From CAZQIO01 sp964593405 (GTDB taxonomy: Bacteria > Patescibacteriota > Minisyncoccia > Minisyncoccales > GBS-2): a DNA stretch of 64,000 nt. Positions 24,690 through 33,885 of the stretch are shown in pieces. The stretch lies in assembly GCA_964593405.1 (NCBI GenBank), contig CAZQIO010000001.1, forward strand, positions 6,638 through 70,637, written 5' to 3'. Position numbers and translations under genes: made by a program. The stretch's first letter is position 1, and each line of letters opens with the position of its first letter. The notes below the pieces were generated by a model that saw only the letters and a program-made list of their open reading frames with translations, did not search any database and was not told where the DNA came from.

Positions 24690-24758
24690 ATGTCATCCAT
24701 ATTTTTTGGCATCATGGACAATATCCCAGCAAATGGCTTAAATTTGAGCTGGAAGTAA
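24690..24758 (+). repeat. Micro-ORF A, homologous to micro-ORF B (possible direct repeat)
   Basis: The frame reads MSSIFFGIMDNIPANGLNLSW and K, then TAA. Its last 45 bases match 25746-25790 at about 35 positions, and the peptides align as M(D/N)NI-x4-L-x-L-x-WK. They flank the protease pseudogene about 1 kb apart. They may be C-terminal leftovers of duplicated genes or real small peptides. Confidence 0.45.
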
Positions 24759-24779
24759 TGATATAACTGGGTTTTAAGT

Positions 24780-25728
24780 TTGGAAATCACTTCAATCGCA
24801 GAACAGTTATTATTCACCGGCGTCAGGATAGAAAGTATAGTGGTCGAAAATAAACGAAAAATCGGGACAGGTTTTATTCTTGATTACAGAATGGAGGGCA
24901 AAAGCTATCCGTTCATCATAACAGCAAAGCATATTATTAGCGGAGCCGAAGAAGGAGTATTAACTTTTATTAAAGGCAAAAGAAACATACCGCTTCTTGG
25001 AGAGGGTTATCAGTTAAAAATTAAGGATTTTGAGAAAATTTAGTTTAAGCATCCAAGTGAAAACATTGATGTAGCAGTATCACCTTTTGTTCCTATTCTT
25101 AACCATATTGCAAATCAAGAAATCCAAGTATTTTTTAAATCAATACCTAGCGATTTGATTCCCAAAAATGCACAACTAAAGGAATTTGACGCGATAGAGG
25201 ATATTCTCTTTATTAGGTTATCCCATCGGACTATGGGATGAGAAAAATCTTCTTCTTATTGTAAGAAGAGGTATTACCGCAACTCTAGTATTTGTAAACT
25301 TTAATGGTGAAAGGCAATTTTTAATCGACGCTTCTATCTTTCCGGGTTCTAGTGGAAGCCCTGTTTTTATTTATGACAGAGGAATTTATTGGAACAAAAA
25401 GTCAGAAGCTACGGTTGGTGGTCACAGAATCTTCCTTTTAGGAATTCTTTCAGCTGTTTTTCGGATGCCCGATAGAGGAGAATTGATCTTTCCAAGCGAA
25501 CGAATACACACCCTTACAGAGCATGGCGAAGCAGTGTTTTTTACGAATGAAAAAGTGAGGATTAAAGTAAATCAACTAGCAGACTTAGGAATAGTTTTTA
25601 AATCAGAGATAATAATTGAAACTATAAACAAGTTTCTGAAAGGAAACGTAATGCATGCCTATGGCGCTCCACAATATTTCGCATACATAATCGATAAACA
25701 CTTACATAATAGCCTCCTAATCCTCTGA
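24780..25728 (+). pseudogene. Trypsin-like serine protease, broken
   Basis: All three catalytic regions are visible but not in one frame. IGTGFILD and IITAKHII hold the His. A TAG at 25041-25043 interrupts the frame, then NIDVAV holds the Asp. A frameshift near 25210 leads to ASIFPGSSGSPVF, with the nucleophile Ser, and on to MPDRGELIFPSERIHTL. A TTG at 24780 is the likely start, so the intact protein would be about 310 residues. Such peptidases resemble chymotrypsin-fold trypsin-like proteins of prokaryotes. The gene is dead, or the sequence has errors here. Confidence 0.75.
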
Positions 25729-25745
25729 ATACAAATCATGGAACC

Positions 25746-25790
25746 ATGAATAATATCTCACCGAGTGAATTAAGTTTGAACTGGAAGTAA
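25746..25790 (+). repeat. Micro-ORF B, homologous to micro-ORF A
   Basis: The frame MNNISPSELSLNWK ends in TAA and parallels micro-ORF A. The bases just upstream (ATCATGGA) also match. It starts shortly after the protease pseudogene ends. Confidence 0.45.
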
Positions 25791-25898
25791 AAGTGTGATG
25801 TTATAGCAGCATCTTTTAGCATAGAAAGAGATGATTAAATAGCTAACTAAAAAATTATTCTTCTTTAACTGTCTCCTTAACATAAGCGATTTTGGGTT

Positions 25899-26096
25899 TT
25901 ATTGTTTCTTTTCTTTCTTCTTTACAAGCCAGTAGACTATTCCAGCGATTATCCAGCATATTATCGTGCTTATTGGCGTGGAGGAACAGTGAGCGTAGTG
26001 GCCTAGCAGGCAGGATCTACTTGCGGGGGCGGGGATTAATGTTGAAACCCCTAAAACAATAAATATTACTATTAGAACCCAGTGATACCCCTTCAA
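25899..26096 (-). CDS. Small two-helix membrane protein
   Basis: A 65-residue protein starts at TTG, eight bases after a full AGGAGG Shine-Dalgarno site. It has a first hydrophobic helix (VLIVIFIVLGVSTLI), a Cys- and Ser-rich loop (PASRSCLLGHYAHCS), a second helix (IICWIIAGIVYWLV) and a basic tail KKKEKKQ. I do not recognise the family. The strong SD site and TTG start resemble other genes of segment B rather than the flanks. Confidence 0.6.
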   Translation of the reverse strand: MKGYHWVLIVIFIVLGVSTLIPAPASRSCLLGHYAHCSSTPISTIICWIIAGIVYWLVKKKEKKQ

Positions 26097-26195
26097 TAAA
26101 TTTTCCTCCTATATATCGGATGTTATTATTTTAACTCAAGATGTTTATAAAATTTTGGATGATAACAAGGATTAAATCTGCATTTCTCACACCTT

Positions 26196-26453
26196 TTAAT
26201 GGAGTTGGTATAATGCCGCGGAATGCTCAAAGGTTATTGATAAGATTCTAGAGATGTTGATGGATGAAACGCTACCCTCAAAGAGAAAATAGAGAGATGG
26301 AATAATCTTTCAGAGAAGTTTGCCGAGTGCATAGGTGGGCGTTTAAAGGAGTTAGTAAAGGAAATGAAGATAACTGAATTAGAGGTGCAGAAGCTAGCTC
26401 AGGAAATTTTAGAAGAAGCAACCATATACGCTAAACATCATCGTGAAAATTAA
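26196..26453 (+). pseudogene. Remnant of a helical protein gene
   Basis: Coding-like sequence reads AAECSKVIDKILEMLMDE and then, after a one-base shift near 26275, KIERWNNLSEKFAECIGG, LKELVKEMKITELEVQKLAQ and EILEEATIYAKHHREN before a TAA. No start codon is in frame. The reconstructed protein would be charged and mostly alpha-helical. No family is recognised; this is another decayed gene of segment B. The rest of the 26.1-26.5 kb gap shows nothing I can name. Confidence 0.45.
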
Positions 26454-26491
26454 TAGTTTATCAATTTTAAGAATAAAAGCCTGAATAAAAT

Positions 26492-27420
26492 TCAATTTAA
26501 AACTTTAAGCCCAGCCTTATCATAGATTTCCTTCAGTTTCTCTGGGCTGAAATCCGTATAATGTCTTGCAAGTACGCTTCTTGGAACCCTTCCGCAGAAG
26601 GCATCAACATATCTGTCCGGGACGCCTAGTTTTCCCATTTCGCAGGCAAACCATTCCCTCAATATTTGAGGCGTAATGCTTAAACCAGTTTTCATTCTGG
26701 CATCGAGGAATATCCTGTGCTTTTCGTTCGTCTTCATCGGGAAGAGTTTATCGCTCTTTTTTAGCCTAATCTTTAGTCATTCCTTTAAAGGTTTTTCAGC
26801 CTCTTCGTTGTAGAAGGTTATGTAGCTTCTTTTTGTTCTGGAATTATGTCGGGGAAATATCGTTCTCTTTTCAAAATCGATGTCGCTTAGCTTCAACTTT
26901 AGGGCTTCGCTTCTCCTTAATCCAGAGGAAGCTAATAAAAGAAAGATCGCCTTTTCTCTTAAATCCTTCAAGGCTTGGTAAAATCTTTGAAGCTCTTCTT
27001 TTGAAGGGACCTTTTTAATCGTTGGGCTTGGATTTGGGAATTTGAAGCTTGGACCAAGTCTGGCCTTCCTAAGAAATCTCTGAAAAACCTCTACAAAGCC
27101 TTCAACATGTTGGCATAGCTATACGGATTTCCATCCCTCAAAGTTAAAAGGAAACTCCTAATATCTCCAACGCTCGGGAAGTCAATGCCATTTTTCTCTA
27201 TCCAAGCCAAAAACTTCCGCACATTGTAGATGTGTTGCCCCACCGTCTGTTTCGAAAGCTGAAGGTTAACCAAGCAAAATTCTGCGAATTTCCTCAGCAC
27301 TTCCTGGAAATCAGATATTCTCTCAAAGTTATTCTCCTCATTCTCCATTCTCCCTTCAAATTGTCCCAATTTGAATTCTAAGCCATCTTTGAGCCTGTCA
27401 CGCTGAGGACCCGGGTTCAA
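26492..27420 (-). pseudogene. Archaeal-type tyrosine integrase, broken by two stops and a frameshift
   Basis: Reading leftward from about 27350, MENEENNFERISDFQEVL begins an N-terminal core-binding domain. A TAG follows KAL at 27091 and a frameshift occurs near 27055. SSGLRRSEALKLKLSDID holds the first catalytic Arg. A TGA at 26777 replaces a probable Trp codon. The last part, ITPQILREWFACEMGKLGVP and VPRSVLARHYTDFS, carries the second Arg and the Tyr nucleophile. This C-terminal pattern is typical of archaeal plasmid and virus integrases. The frame also extends antisense into the tRNA-Asp fragment, as expected for an integrase next to its att site. Confidence 0.8.
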
Positions 27421-27438
27421 ATCCCGGCGGCCACACCA
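27389..27438 (+). repeat. 3' fragment of a tRNA-Asp (GTC) gene, probable att site
   Basis: The anticodon loop CTGTCAC with anticodon GTC is followed by the T arm CCGGG-TTCAAAT-CCCGG, the 3' acceptor strand CGGCCAC, A and CCA. No D arm or 5' acceptor strand is found upstream. A 3' half of a tRNA beside an integrase is the classic scar of integration into a tRNA gene. The encoded CCA and GC-rich stems contrast with the surroundings. Confidence 0.75.
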
Positions 27439-27442
27439 TTCA

Positions 27443-27604
27443 TCACTGTTTTTTTGTCTCCTTTTTTCCGTAAAGAGGTCTTAATTGTTTTATTGCCATT
27501 TTCAAAGCATTTTCACAAGTCCTTGAAATATTCAAGCCCAATTCCCTTGCCTCTTTAACAACATCCTCGTCGATATAGATGGTTACACTTATTTGCTTAC
27601 CCAA
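27443..27604 (-). CDS. Ribbon-helix-helix / CcdA-like antitoxin-type protein
   Basis: A 53-residue protein starts at TTG behind GGAGG with an eight-base gap. It reads QISVTIYIDEDVVKEARELG and then NISRTCENALKMAIKQL, a beta strand followed by two helices as in RHH DNA-binding proteins of the CcdA-like group. Such proteins are antitoxins or repressors. No toxin gene adjoins it, so a regulator role is equally likely. It ends five bases from the tRNA-Asp fragment. Confidence 0.7.
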   Translation of the reverse strand: MGKQISVTIYIDEDVVKEARELGLNISRTCENALKMAIKQLRPLYGKKETKKQ

Positions 27605-27686
27605 TTTTATTTGCCTCCATTTGGAATTATGTGGAAATCAAATTTAAGGATTTCGCATGCAAAGCCATGCGCCCTGAGGATGGAGA

Positions 27687-28484
27687 ATGGCGATGGCGAG
27701 AATAGTGAGAATAAAGTTGTATAAGAATTCTCTAGGAAATTTTTATGAAGAGGAGAAAGAGATGTCAGAGGCTGTTGCGCCGAGAAGGTTTGTCATTCCG
27801 AGGCTTTTGGCTTGGGTTATGGTTTTTGCTGGAATAGGCATATTCGTTATCGGTATTCCATTTCTTATGTATAGCCTTTTCATGTTTAGTTTTGTTAGGC
27901 GCTTCGACCCTACCGGCATTATCCTGATGATCGTTGGTGCAATCGTCTTTTACGTTGGATACAAAAATACGGGCTTTATACTGACTAAGGAAGAGATAGT
28001 AGATAGGTGGAGCGTTTTAGTTGAGAACGGCAAGGGAAAGGCAAACGAGATCTTCGATGATACCGAAGGCTTCATTAGGAAAAGCCAAGCTCCAAGGATT
28101 GCTGTCGAAAGGAGGGAAATTGTCCCTACGATAACAAAGGACATCCTGGGCGTGAGGAGAAGGTTTTTGGTCGTTACTAAACTTGAGAATCCAAAGCTTT
28201 TGAATTACAAGACCTTCATTTGCGCTAGGGATTATGGAAACAACCTCGATGTTTCGTGGTATTTAACGTATAAAATGGGCTTTTTCGAAGCTTTATTGAA
28301 CCTATTATTTCTCAGAGGAAGATTTGTTCCAAAACTTGACTTGTTCGACGAGCAGGATTTAAGAGCTTATATGACAAACGTCCATCACTGCCTTTTAAAA
28401 GCCGTTGAATCTTTAATGAAGAGCTTGGGGCAAGACTTTTCTAAGGTTGACAGAAAATCTATAGGTTTCTTGGGCGTTAGTTGA
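27687..28484 (+). CDS. Membrane protein linked to the conjugation-type ATPase
   Basis: The 265-residue protein has two hydrophobic helices near residues 38-70 and 75-95 (LLAWVMVFAGIGIFVIGIP and IILMIVGAIVFYVGY), then a soluble domain of about 165 residues. An SD-like GGATGGAG precedes the start. Its TGA overlaps the ATG of the ATPase gene, which indicates coupling and a shared role, perhaps as a membrane partner for DNA transfer. I do not recognise the family. It is one of the few undamaged genes of segment B. Confidence 0.65.
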   Translation: MAMARIVRIKLYKNSLGNFYEEEKEMSEAVAPRRFVIPRLLAWVMVFAGIGIFVIGIPFLMYSLFMFSFVRRFDPTGIILMIVGAIVFYVGYKNTGFILTKEEIVDRWSVLVENGKGKANEIFDDTEGFIRKSQAPRIAVERREIVPTITKDILGVRRRFLVVTKLENPKLLNYKTFICARDYGNNLDVSWYLTYKMGFFEALLNLLFLRGRFVPKLDLFDEQDLRAYMTNVHHCLLKAVESLMKSLGQDFSKVDRKSIGFLGVS

Positions 28485-30728
28485 TGGGAATTCTTGATAG
28501 GCTGCTTAGGCGGAAAAAGAAGGAAAAAGAGGAGGTTGAAGTAGAGGAGAAAGTCGAAGAAGCTCCAGTCGAAGTTGACGAGGGAAATGTTGTAAACATT
28601 GGCTGGTATTGGTCTGAGCAAAAGCAAGAGTGGCAGATGGCAAAGATTAAAGAGGAGGATAGGAAAGTTCACTTTTACGTTGTCGGTGCCTCTAGAACTG
28701 GAAAGTCAAAGTTCCTTGAGTTTTTGATTAGACAAGACATTGAAAAGGGAAATGGCTTCGGAGTAATCGACCCTCACAGGGATTTGATTGATGATATTAA
28801 GGCTTATCTAACATTAGCCCTGCCGAAAGAGGAGTTGGAAGAGAGAGTTGTAGTAATAGACCCAACAGATGAGAGGTATACCGTCGCCTTCAACCCTCTT
28901 GAGAAGATCAAGAAAATGTTATCTGCCGAGATAGCAGCCGAGCTCGTCGAAGCCTTCAAGAAGATTTGGGATTATGGGAGCGCCATCGAAACTTACGGTT
29001 GGGGTGCTAGGATGGAGGATTTGCTTAGGAACTCGCAAATAGCCCTAATAGAGGCTGGACTCACGCTATGCGACCTACCACGTTTTCTAATAGAGGATGA
29101 CTTTAGGGAGAACGTCTTGGAGAGGGTTGAGCATCCAATAGCAAAGAGGTATTTCCAGAGGTTTAATGCCTTAGCCCCAAAAACGAGAGAGGAATGGATG
29201 GAATCTACACTGAACAAAGTCAATGCTTTTTTATCAGATGATAGGATCAGGGAGATATTCTCATTCCAAAAATCTTCTTTCAATTTCAGGGAGATAATGG
29301 ATAATAAGAAGATTTTGTTAATTAAGCTTGATAAGGGAAGGCTGAAAGAAAATGCCGACTTGCTGGGTGCGCTATTGATGACGAAGATCAGGATGGCTGC
29401 GTTCTCGAGGTCAAACGTTCTAAAAGAGAAAAGAGTCCCATTCTACCTTTACATTGACGAGTTTCAAAACTTTGCAACCAAAACATTCATTGAAACTCTG
29501 AGCGAGGCTAGAAAATATGGCTTATCACTTATAATGGCCCATCAGAATCTTTCTCAGTTGCCGAAGGAATTGCAAGATTCAATTTTAACTAACTGCGGAA
29601 TCCAATGTTACTTCAAGGTCTGTAGAAGAGATGCTGAAATATTAGCTAAAGAAGCTTTTGAGACGAGTGGTGTTGAGGTAAAAGCAGTAAAACTTTCGAG
29701 GGAGTACTCTGATTACGATTGGTTCACATATTCAGAGGATTGGGAAAAGTACATTCAAGAGCTATAGCAGTTGCCAAACAGATGTTTTTGGGCAAAACAC
29801 AAAATTGAAGGTGGTGTAATTCCACTGTACACTGTGGGAAATTAGGCAAGCTTATGAGGAGTTCGGTGTAGAGAAAGAGGTTCAGGATAAAATTCTGAGT
29901 GAAGTTGTCTTCAGTAAAAGGTATCTTTTAGAGAGAAAGCCCAAGGAAGTTGAAAAGAAGGTTAAGGAAAAGTCTAGTGAGGAAGAGAAGCTCACAGCCT
30001 TAGAGGAAATTATTGCAACATTAACACCTTTTGAGAAGGCGATTCTATGGGCTATAGGTGTTGGAAACTACAATTCAGCAGACATATACGAAGAGGCGAA
30101 TAAGAAACTCAAAGAATGGGGTTGCTCAACCAGAAAATACTCAGAGTTTAAGAAGAAGTTTTATGAGTTTGCCAAACTACCTAAAGAGGGAGGTAAAGGA
30201 TTAATAGAGTTTAGAAAGCTTGGCAGGAGCTTTTGCTATTGGCTAAGTAAGTGGGGAGAAATTGCATTTGCTGAAAAGTTTGGAATACCTTCTGATAGGG
30301 CGATAAACGAGCTTGGAGGTGGAAGAAAGCCATCAAAAACCGTAGCCTTGGAAGTCATAAAGGAGTGGCTTGAACCAAATGGATACAAGGTTAAGGCTGA
30401 GGAGGAAATAAAAACCGATTTGACCGAGAGAGGCAGAGGCTACACTGATTGGGTTGCCGAGAAAAATGGTGAAGTTTTGAGGATTGAGATTGAGCATAGA
30501 AGCCAAAAAGAGCAAGTGGAGAGGAATATAAGGAAGAACTTAGAGTACTCAGATACACTCTACATCATAGCGAGCGATGAAACGGCGAAAAGAAAAGTTA
30601 TTCAAGTTGCTTTGAGAACATTATTTAGGCTGAGGAAAGAAAAACCCGATGAAAAATGTGTGGTGAAGGTAGCTGACATTGAAGAACTGAAAAGGAATAG
30701 TTGGAATAAGTGGTTCGAGATAAAATGA
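28484..30728 (+). pseudogene. VirD4/TraD-like DNA-transfer ATPase, interrupted
   Basis: The first 427 codons are intact. After a charged N-terminus they carry Walker A GASRTGKSK, GFGVIDPHRDLIDDI, Walker B FYLYIDEFQNF, and AHQNLSQLPKELQDSILTNC, the FtsK/HerA superfamily layout of conjugative coupling ATPases. A TAG at 29765-29767 ends this part. After a frameshift near 29835 the same gene resumes for about 295 codons (QAYEEFGVEKEVQDK to KWFEIK), ending at 30728. This tail includes a winged-helix-like part and a nuclease-like stretch ERGRGYTDWVAEKNGEVLRI. The truncated ATPase might still be made. Confidence 0.75.
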
Positions 30729-30744
30729 AGGAAAACCTTATATG
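30728..30744 (+). promoter_or_regulatory. Archaeal-looking BRE/TATA promoter
   Basis: GAAGGAAAACCTTATATG has a purine-rich BRE-like part followed by a TATA box. The expected archaeal start, about 25 bases downstream, falls at AAGTGAG just before the TTG start at 30778. No bacterial -35/-10 pair is better placed. Confidence 0.5.
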
Positions 30745-30777
30745 AGGAAAATCCACCTTTTCTATAAGTGAGAAAAA

Positions 30778-31143
30778 TTGGAGCGTTCAACTAGGAAATA
30801 TAAGGCAACAAAGTTACCCGTTGAAGTATTTGATGAAGCCGAGTTAGTGAAAGCTAAGCTAATTATGAATAGGGAGGCTTTAAAGAAGCTTCCTTCAGAG
30901 GGTGCGAACCCAGCTAAATGTCCCCTTGGCGGTAATGATTTGAGGGTTGCCGAAGTTAAAGTGGCGGTAAAAATGGTCTCGTGTCAACGTTGCGGTTACA
31001 AACAACCGTCCCTAGACGTATCCAGCATTGGAAACGATCCTGCGGCAATCGCTGGAGCGTTAGGTCTGGGAGTTCTAGCGGGTCTCGGTATAGCTGCATT
31101 GCTATATTTAATATTTAGCGGTGAAAAGAATGAGCGAAGTTAG
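30778..31143 (+). CDS. Zinc-ribbon protein with C-terminal membrane helix
   Basis: A 121-residue protein starts at TTG six bases after GTGAG. Residues around 48-72 hold CPLGGNDLRVAE...SCQRCGYKQP, a possible zinc-binding ribbon with one pair reduced to a single Cys. The C-terminus is a glycine-rich helix (AGALGLGVLAGLGIAALLYLIF). I do not recognise the family; a membrane-anchored accessory protein of the element is plausible. Its last codons overlap the next ORF. Confidence 0.55.
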   Translation: MERSTRKYKATKLPVEVFDEAELVKAKLIMNREALKKLPSEGANPAKCPLGGNDLRVAEVKVAVKMVSCQRCGYKQPSLDVSSIGNDPAAIAGALGLGVLAGLGIAALLYLIFSGEKNERS

Positions 31144-31401
31144 GATAAAAGTCCAGGCAGATTTGAATATCATTAAAGAATTACTGATAAGAGAGGGTTT
31201 TACGATCCGGGCATTTTGCAGACTTGGAAAGAAGGCCAGGTATTTGGATTAGCTAAGCCGTTAAATTATCTAATCGAAGTTCACGTTAGGGGTTTTGCGG
31301 ATAATACTTTAGATGCCGAAATAGAGTTATCACGTGAATATCTAGAACATCCCTACGACGGGAAACCTTACTACGGTTTTCTAATCGAGAACTCTAACTA
31401 A
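31130..31401 (+). pseudogene. Small soluble protein gene with one-base deletion
   Basis: MSEVRIKVQADLNIIKELLI runs into a shifted frame near 31200. Restoring one T would give REGFYDPGILQTWKEGQ, then LNYLIEVHVRGFADNTLDAEIE and ends YYGFLIENSN. The intact protein would be about 90 residues. No family is recognised. The start overlaps the zinc-ribbon gene (shared bases at 31130-31143). Confidence 0.5.
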
Positions 31402-31411
31402 GTGGAAACCC

Positions 31412-31516
31412 ATGCTTTTTGTACTATGTATCATTTGTGGAATATGTGGATTTTTTGCAGTTTTAGAAAGATTCGGCTCGAAGGATAATTCATTGACAAA
31501 ATTAGAAGAGGAATGA
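31412..31516 (+). CDS. 34-residue membrane peptide
   Basis: The ORF encodes MLFVLCIICGICGFFAVLER followed by a polar tail ending KLEEE. One hydrophobic, Cys-rich helix fills the first half. It ends four bases before the ATG of the PEP-synthase-like gene, which suggests that the two are co-transcribed. A charged tail after a single helix fits a small membrane subunit, but coding is not proven. Confidence 0.4.
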   Translation: MLFVLCIICGICGFFAVLERFGSKDNSLTKLEEE

Positions 31517-31520
31517 TACA

Positions 31521-32804
31521 ATGGATAGAATGTTTGTGAGATTTTTATCAGAAATAAAGGAACCAAAAGCTTCAGAACTTGGAGGAAAAGGCTATTCATT
31601 AGCTGTTTTAATGAATAACGGATTTAACGTCCCGAAAGGCTTTGTCATAGTTTTAGATGCGTTCTTTGAGCATCTTAAAAAGAACGAATTGATGGAGAAA
31701 GTTAGAGAACTAGTAGCTAAAATCAACGAGGGGAATTTTCAAAAAAAAAGCAGAGAAATTAAAGAGTTAATATTGAGCGGAGCAATACCTGAGGAAATTG
31801 CCTTAGAGGTAAAAAATGTCTTAAATAAATTAAATGTTCAGTATGTTTCTGTTAGGTCATCTGCTGTTAGCGAGGATAGCTTAAAAGCTTCATCTGCGGG
31901 AATGCATGATACATTCTTGAATGTAAAATCAGAACCAAAACAGGTTTTAGAAAATGTGAAGAAGTGCTGGGCATCTTTATTCAATGAAAGAGCGATAATA
32001 TACAGAATTAAGAAAAAGCTGCCTCATTTAGAGGGAATGGCGGTTGTAGTTCAAGAAATGATACCAGCTGAGGTTTCTGGGGTCGCCTTTACTGCCCACC
32101 CAACGAACAAAAAGTTTTTACTTATTGAGGCTTGCTATGGAATTGGTGATATGGTCGTGGGTGGTAAGGTGGAGCCAGATGATTATGTGGTGAATAGAGA
32201 AACTTTAGAAATAATAGAAAGAAAGATTGGCAGGAAGGATAGAATGAGCGTTATTGAAAATGGAAAAATTAAAGTTATTGATGTCGAAAAGAAACTTGCT
32301 GAAAAACAGGTTTTATCTGATAATGAGATAAAAGAAATCGCTGAAACTTGCCTAAAAGTCGAAAAAACATTTAAATATCCTCAAGATATTGAGTGGTGTA
32401 TCTCCAAAGATTTTATATGGATTCTACAATCACGAACAATAACCGCGACATCATTGCTTATTGGAGAAAAAACAAAAATAAAACCGATTTTGAGCGGATT
32501 AGGAGCAAGCCCCGGTATAGTTAAAGGGAAAGTAAAAATTATTTTAAGTCCGAGGGAAGTTAATAAAATGAATGATGGTGAAATATTGGTTACTGTAATG
32601 ACTAATCCACTATATGTTACTGCAATACAAAAAGCCAAAGGAATAGTTACAGACGTTGGTGGCATACTTTCTCATGCAGCTATTGTAGCAAGGGAGCTTG
32701 GAATTCCTTGTGTAGTTGGAACTGAAAAAGCGACAAAAATACTGAAAGATAATATGGAGGTTATTGTAAATGGTACAGAGGGTAAAGTTTATGCACCAGA
32801 CTGA
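31521..32804 (+). CDS. Short PEP-synthase-like phosphotransferase (ATP-grasp plus phosphohistidine domain)
   Basis: The 427-residue protein opens with an ATP-grasp PPDK_N-type domain (ASELGGKGYSLAVLMNNGFNV, SVRSSAVSEDSLKASSAGMH, VQEMIPAEVSGVAFTAHP, DIEWCI). It ends with a swivelling domain whose catalytic His is in GGILSHAAIVARELGIPCVVG. The C-terminal PEP/pyruvate barrel of true PEP synthase is missing. The same two domains form rifampin phosphotransferase around a substrate domain. I infer transfer of a phosphate from ATP via the His to an unknown substrate, perhaps held by the next protein. An SD-like GAGG precedes the ATG. Confidence 0.75.
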   Translation: MDRMFVRFLSEIKEPKASELGGKGYSLAVLMNNGFNVPKGFVIVLDAFFEHLKKNELMEKVRELVAKINEGNFQKKSREIKELILSGAIPEEIALEVKNVLNKLNVQYVSVRSSAVSEDSLKASSAGMHDTFLNVKSEPKQVLENVKKCWASLFNERAIIYRIKKKLPHLEGMAVVVQEMIPAEVSGVAFTAHPTNKKFLLIEACYGIGDMVVGGKVEPDDYVVNRETLEIIERKIGRKDRMSVIENGKIKVIDVEKKLAEKQVLSDNEIKEIAETCLKVEKTFKYPQDIEWCISKDFIWILQSRTITATSLLIGEKTKIKPILSGLGASPGIVKGKVKIILSPREVNKMNDGEILVTVMTNPLYVTAIQKAKGIVTDVGGILSHAAIVARELGIPCVVGTEKATKILKDNMEVIVNGTEGKVYAPD

Positions 32805-33885
32805 TGATTTAATAACTGAATTATTCAGAGTTACAGGAGAGGCAATCTACGATACAGATATGCAACACGGGGATGGTAGGGATTATTGGCCCTTTCATCC
32901 AGTATTTTTAGATTCTCTTGTTGCTCCAATAGTGTTTAAAGAAATTTTAAGGATTATTGAAACATTAGAAAACAAAGGCTACACCCTAACAGACATTGCA
33001 GAAACAGTATACAGTCCAACTAAAATAGCTAATTACCAATATTTGTGGCCAGAAAAAACAATCAAATCTTTAACCTATGACGAAAAATACAAGCTCGCAA
33101 AATATTTCGTTGAGTTACTAACGATTTTGAGAAATGGTGAACCTTTTTGTGAGAAAGGAAGAAACTTGGTATGGACCAGAAAGAACTTAATCCAAAATAT
33201 AGAAAAATATAAGAAAGATTTTGTAAGTGCTAAACAAAACCCTGAAATGGCTCAACTTTTGTCGAAGCTAGAAGGAATTCTAGTTTCTTATGCGGAAGCG
33301 CTGTACTATTACATGATTGACTTATCACGTATGATGCATGGTCCTTATTCACTTGAAAATGGATCTACTGTTTTTGTAAAGGAATATCTTCACTTAAAGG
33401 CTGGAGAACTTTGGGATGTGGTTTCAGATTTCCCTTTTGACCATTTTAAAGAGATCGGAATTTATCAAGGCATACAAATAACTACTTTCTTTATGGGACA
33501 TACACACTCAAATCCACCTTTCCCAAAAGCAATAGATAAATTCGTTATAATCGTAGATGATAAAGTAATAAAAAATATGGACGAGCTGAGAAATTTATAT
33601 GAAAAGGTAAAAGAAGTAACAGAAAGAGCAGCTCGATGTATAGCAGAAAAGTCTGGCGATGAAGCTTTTCTTCTTAAGAAGGGAATTGATATGTTTTTCT
33701 ATCCATTAAAACCTCTCTACAAGGAAATAGGAGAGAACTGGAAAGATATACTTCCACAAGCATATAAGTTTGCATATAATGTGAAAGATAAAATAAAAGT
33801 TCCTGGACCCTGGGGTGATTGGAATAAAGAGAAAGCAGTAAGTCACCTTCTAAAACTAATGGATTTTCGGAGGAAAGCAAGATGA
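32791..33885 (+). CDS. Unrecognised, mostly helical protein coupled to the phosphotransferase
   Basis: I start this 364-residue protein at the ATG at 32791, which overlaps the phosphotransferase gene by 14 bases. It begins MHQTDDLITELFRVTGEAIY and has aromatic and charged helices, with conserved-looking blocks MQHGDGRDYWPFHP, MIDLSRMMHGPYSLENG, MGHTHSNPPFPKA and PGPWGDWNKEKAV. The His-rich segments could bind metal or substrate. No signal peptide or membrane helix is seen. The tight overlap suggests a fixed complex or shared pathway. Function unknown. Confidence 0.6.
   Translation: MHQTDDLITELFRVTGEAIYDTDMQHGDGRDYWPFHPVFLDSLVAPIVFKEILRIIETLENKGYTLTDIAETVYSPTKIANYQYLWPEKTIKSLTYDEKYKLAKYFVELLTILRNGEPFCEKGRNLVWTRKNLIQNIEKYKKDFVSAKQNPEMAQLLSKLEGILVSYAEALYYYMIDLSRMMHGPYSLENGSTVFVKEYLHLKAGELWDVVSDFPFDHFKEIGIYQGIQITTFFMGHTHSNPPFPKAIDKFVIIVDDKVIKNMDELRNLYEKVKEVTERAARCIAEKSGDEAFLLKKGIDMFFYPLKPLYKEIGENWKDILPQAYKFAYNVKDKIKVPGPWGDWNKEKAVSHLLKLMDFRRKAR

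Noticed and set aside
26777..26779. TGA read as an amino acid (recoded genetic code)
   Set aside because: TGA sits at a probable Trp codon in the integrase, but many intact genes in the window end in TGA and the integrase has other lesions, so it is a plain nonsense mutation.
27389..27438. A functional tRNA-Asp gene
   Set aside because: The 5' acceptor strand and D arm are absent, so it is only a 3' half.
27443..27604. Complete toxin-antitoxin pair
   Set aside because: The RHH protein resembles an antitoxin, but no toxin-like gene is next to it on either side.
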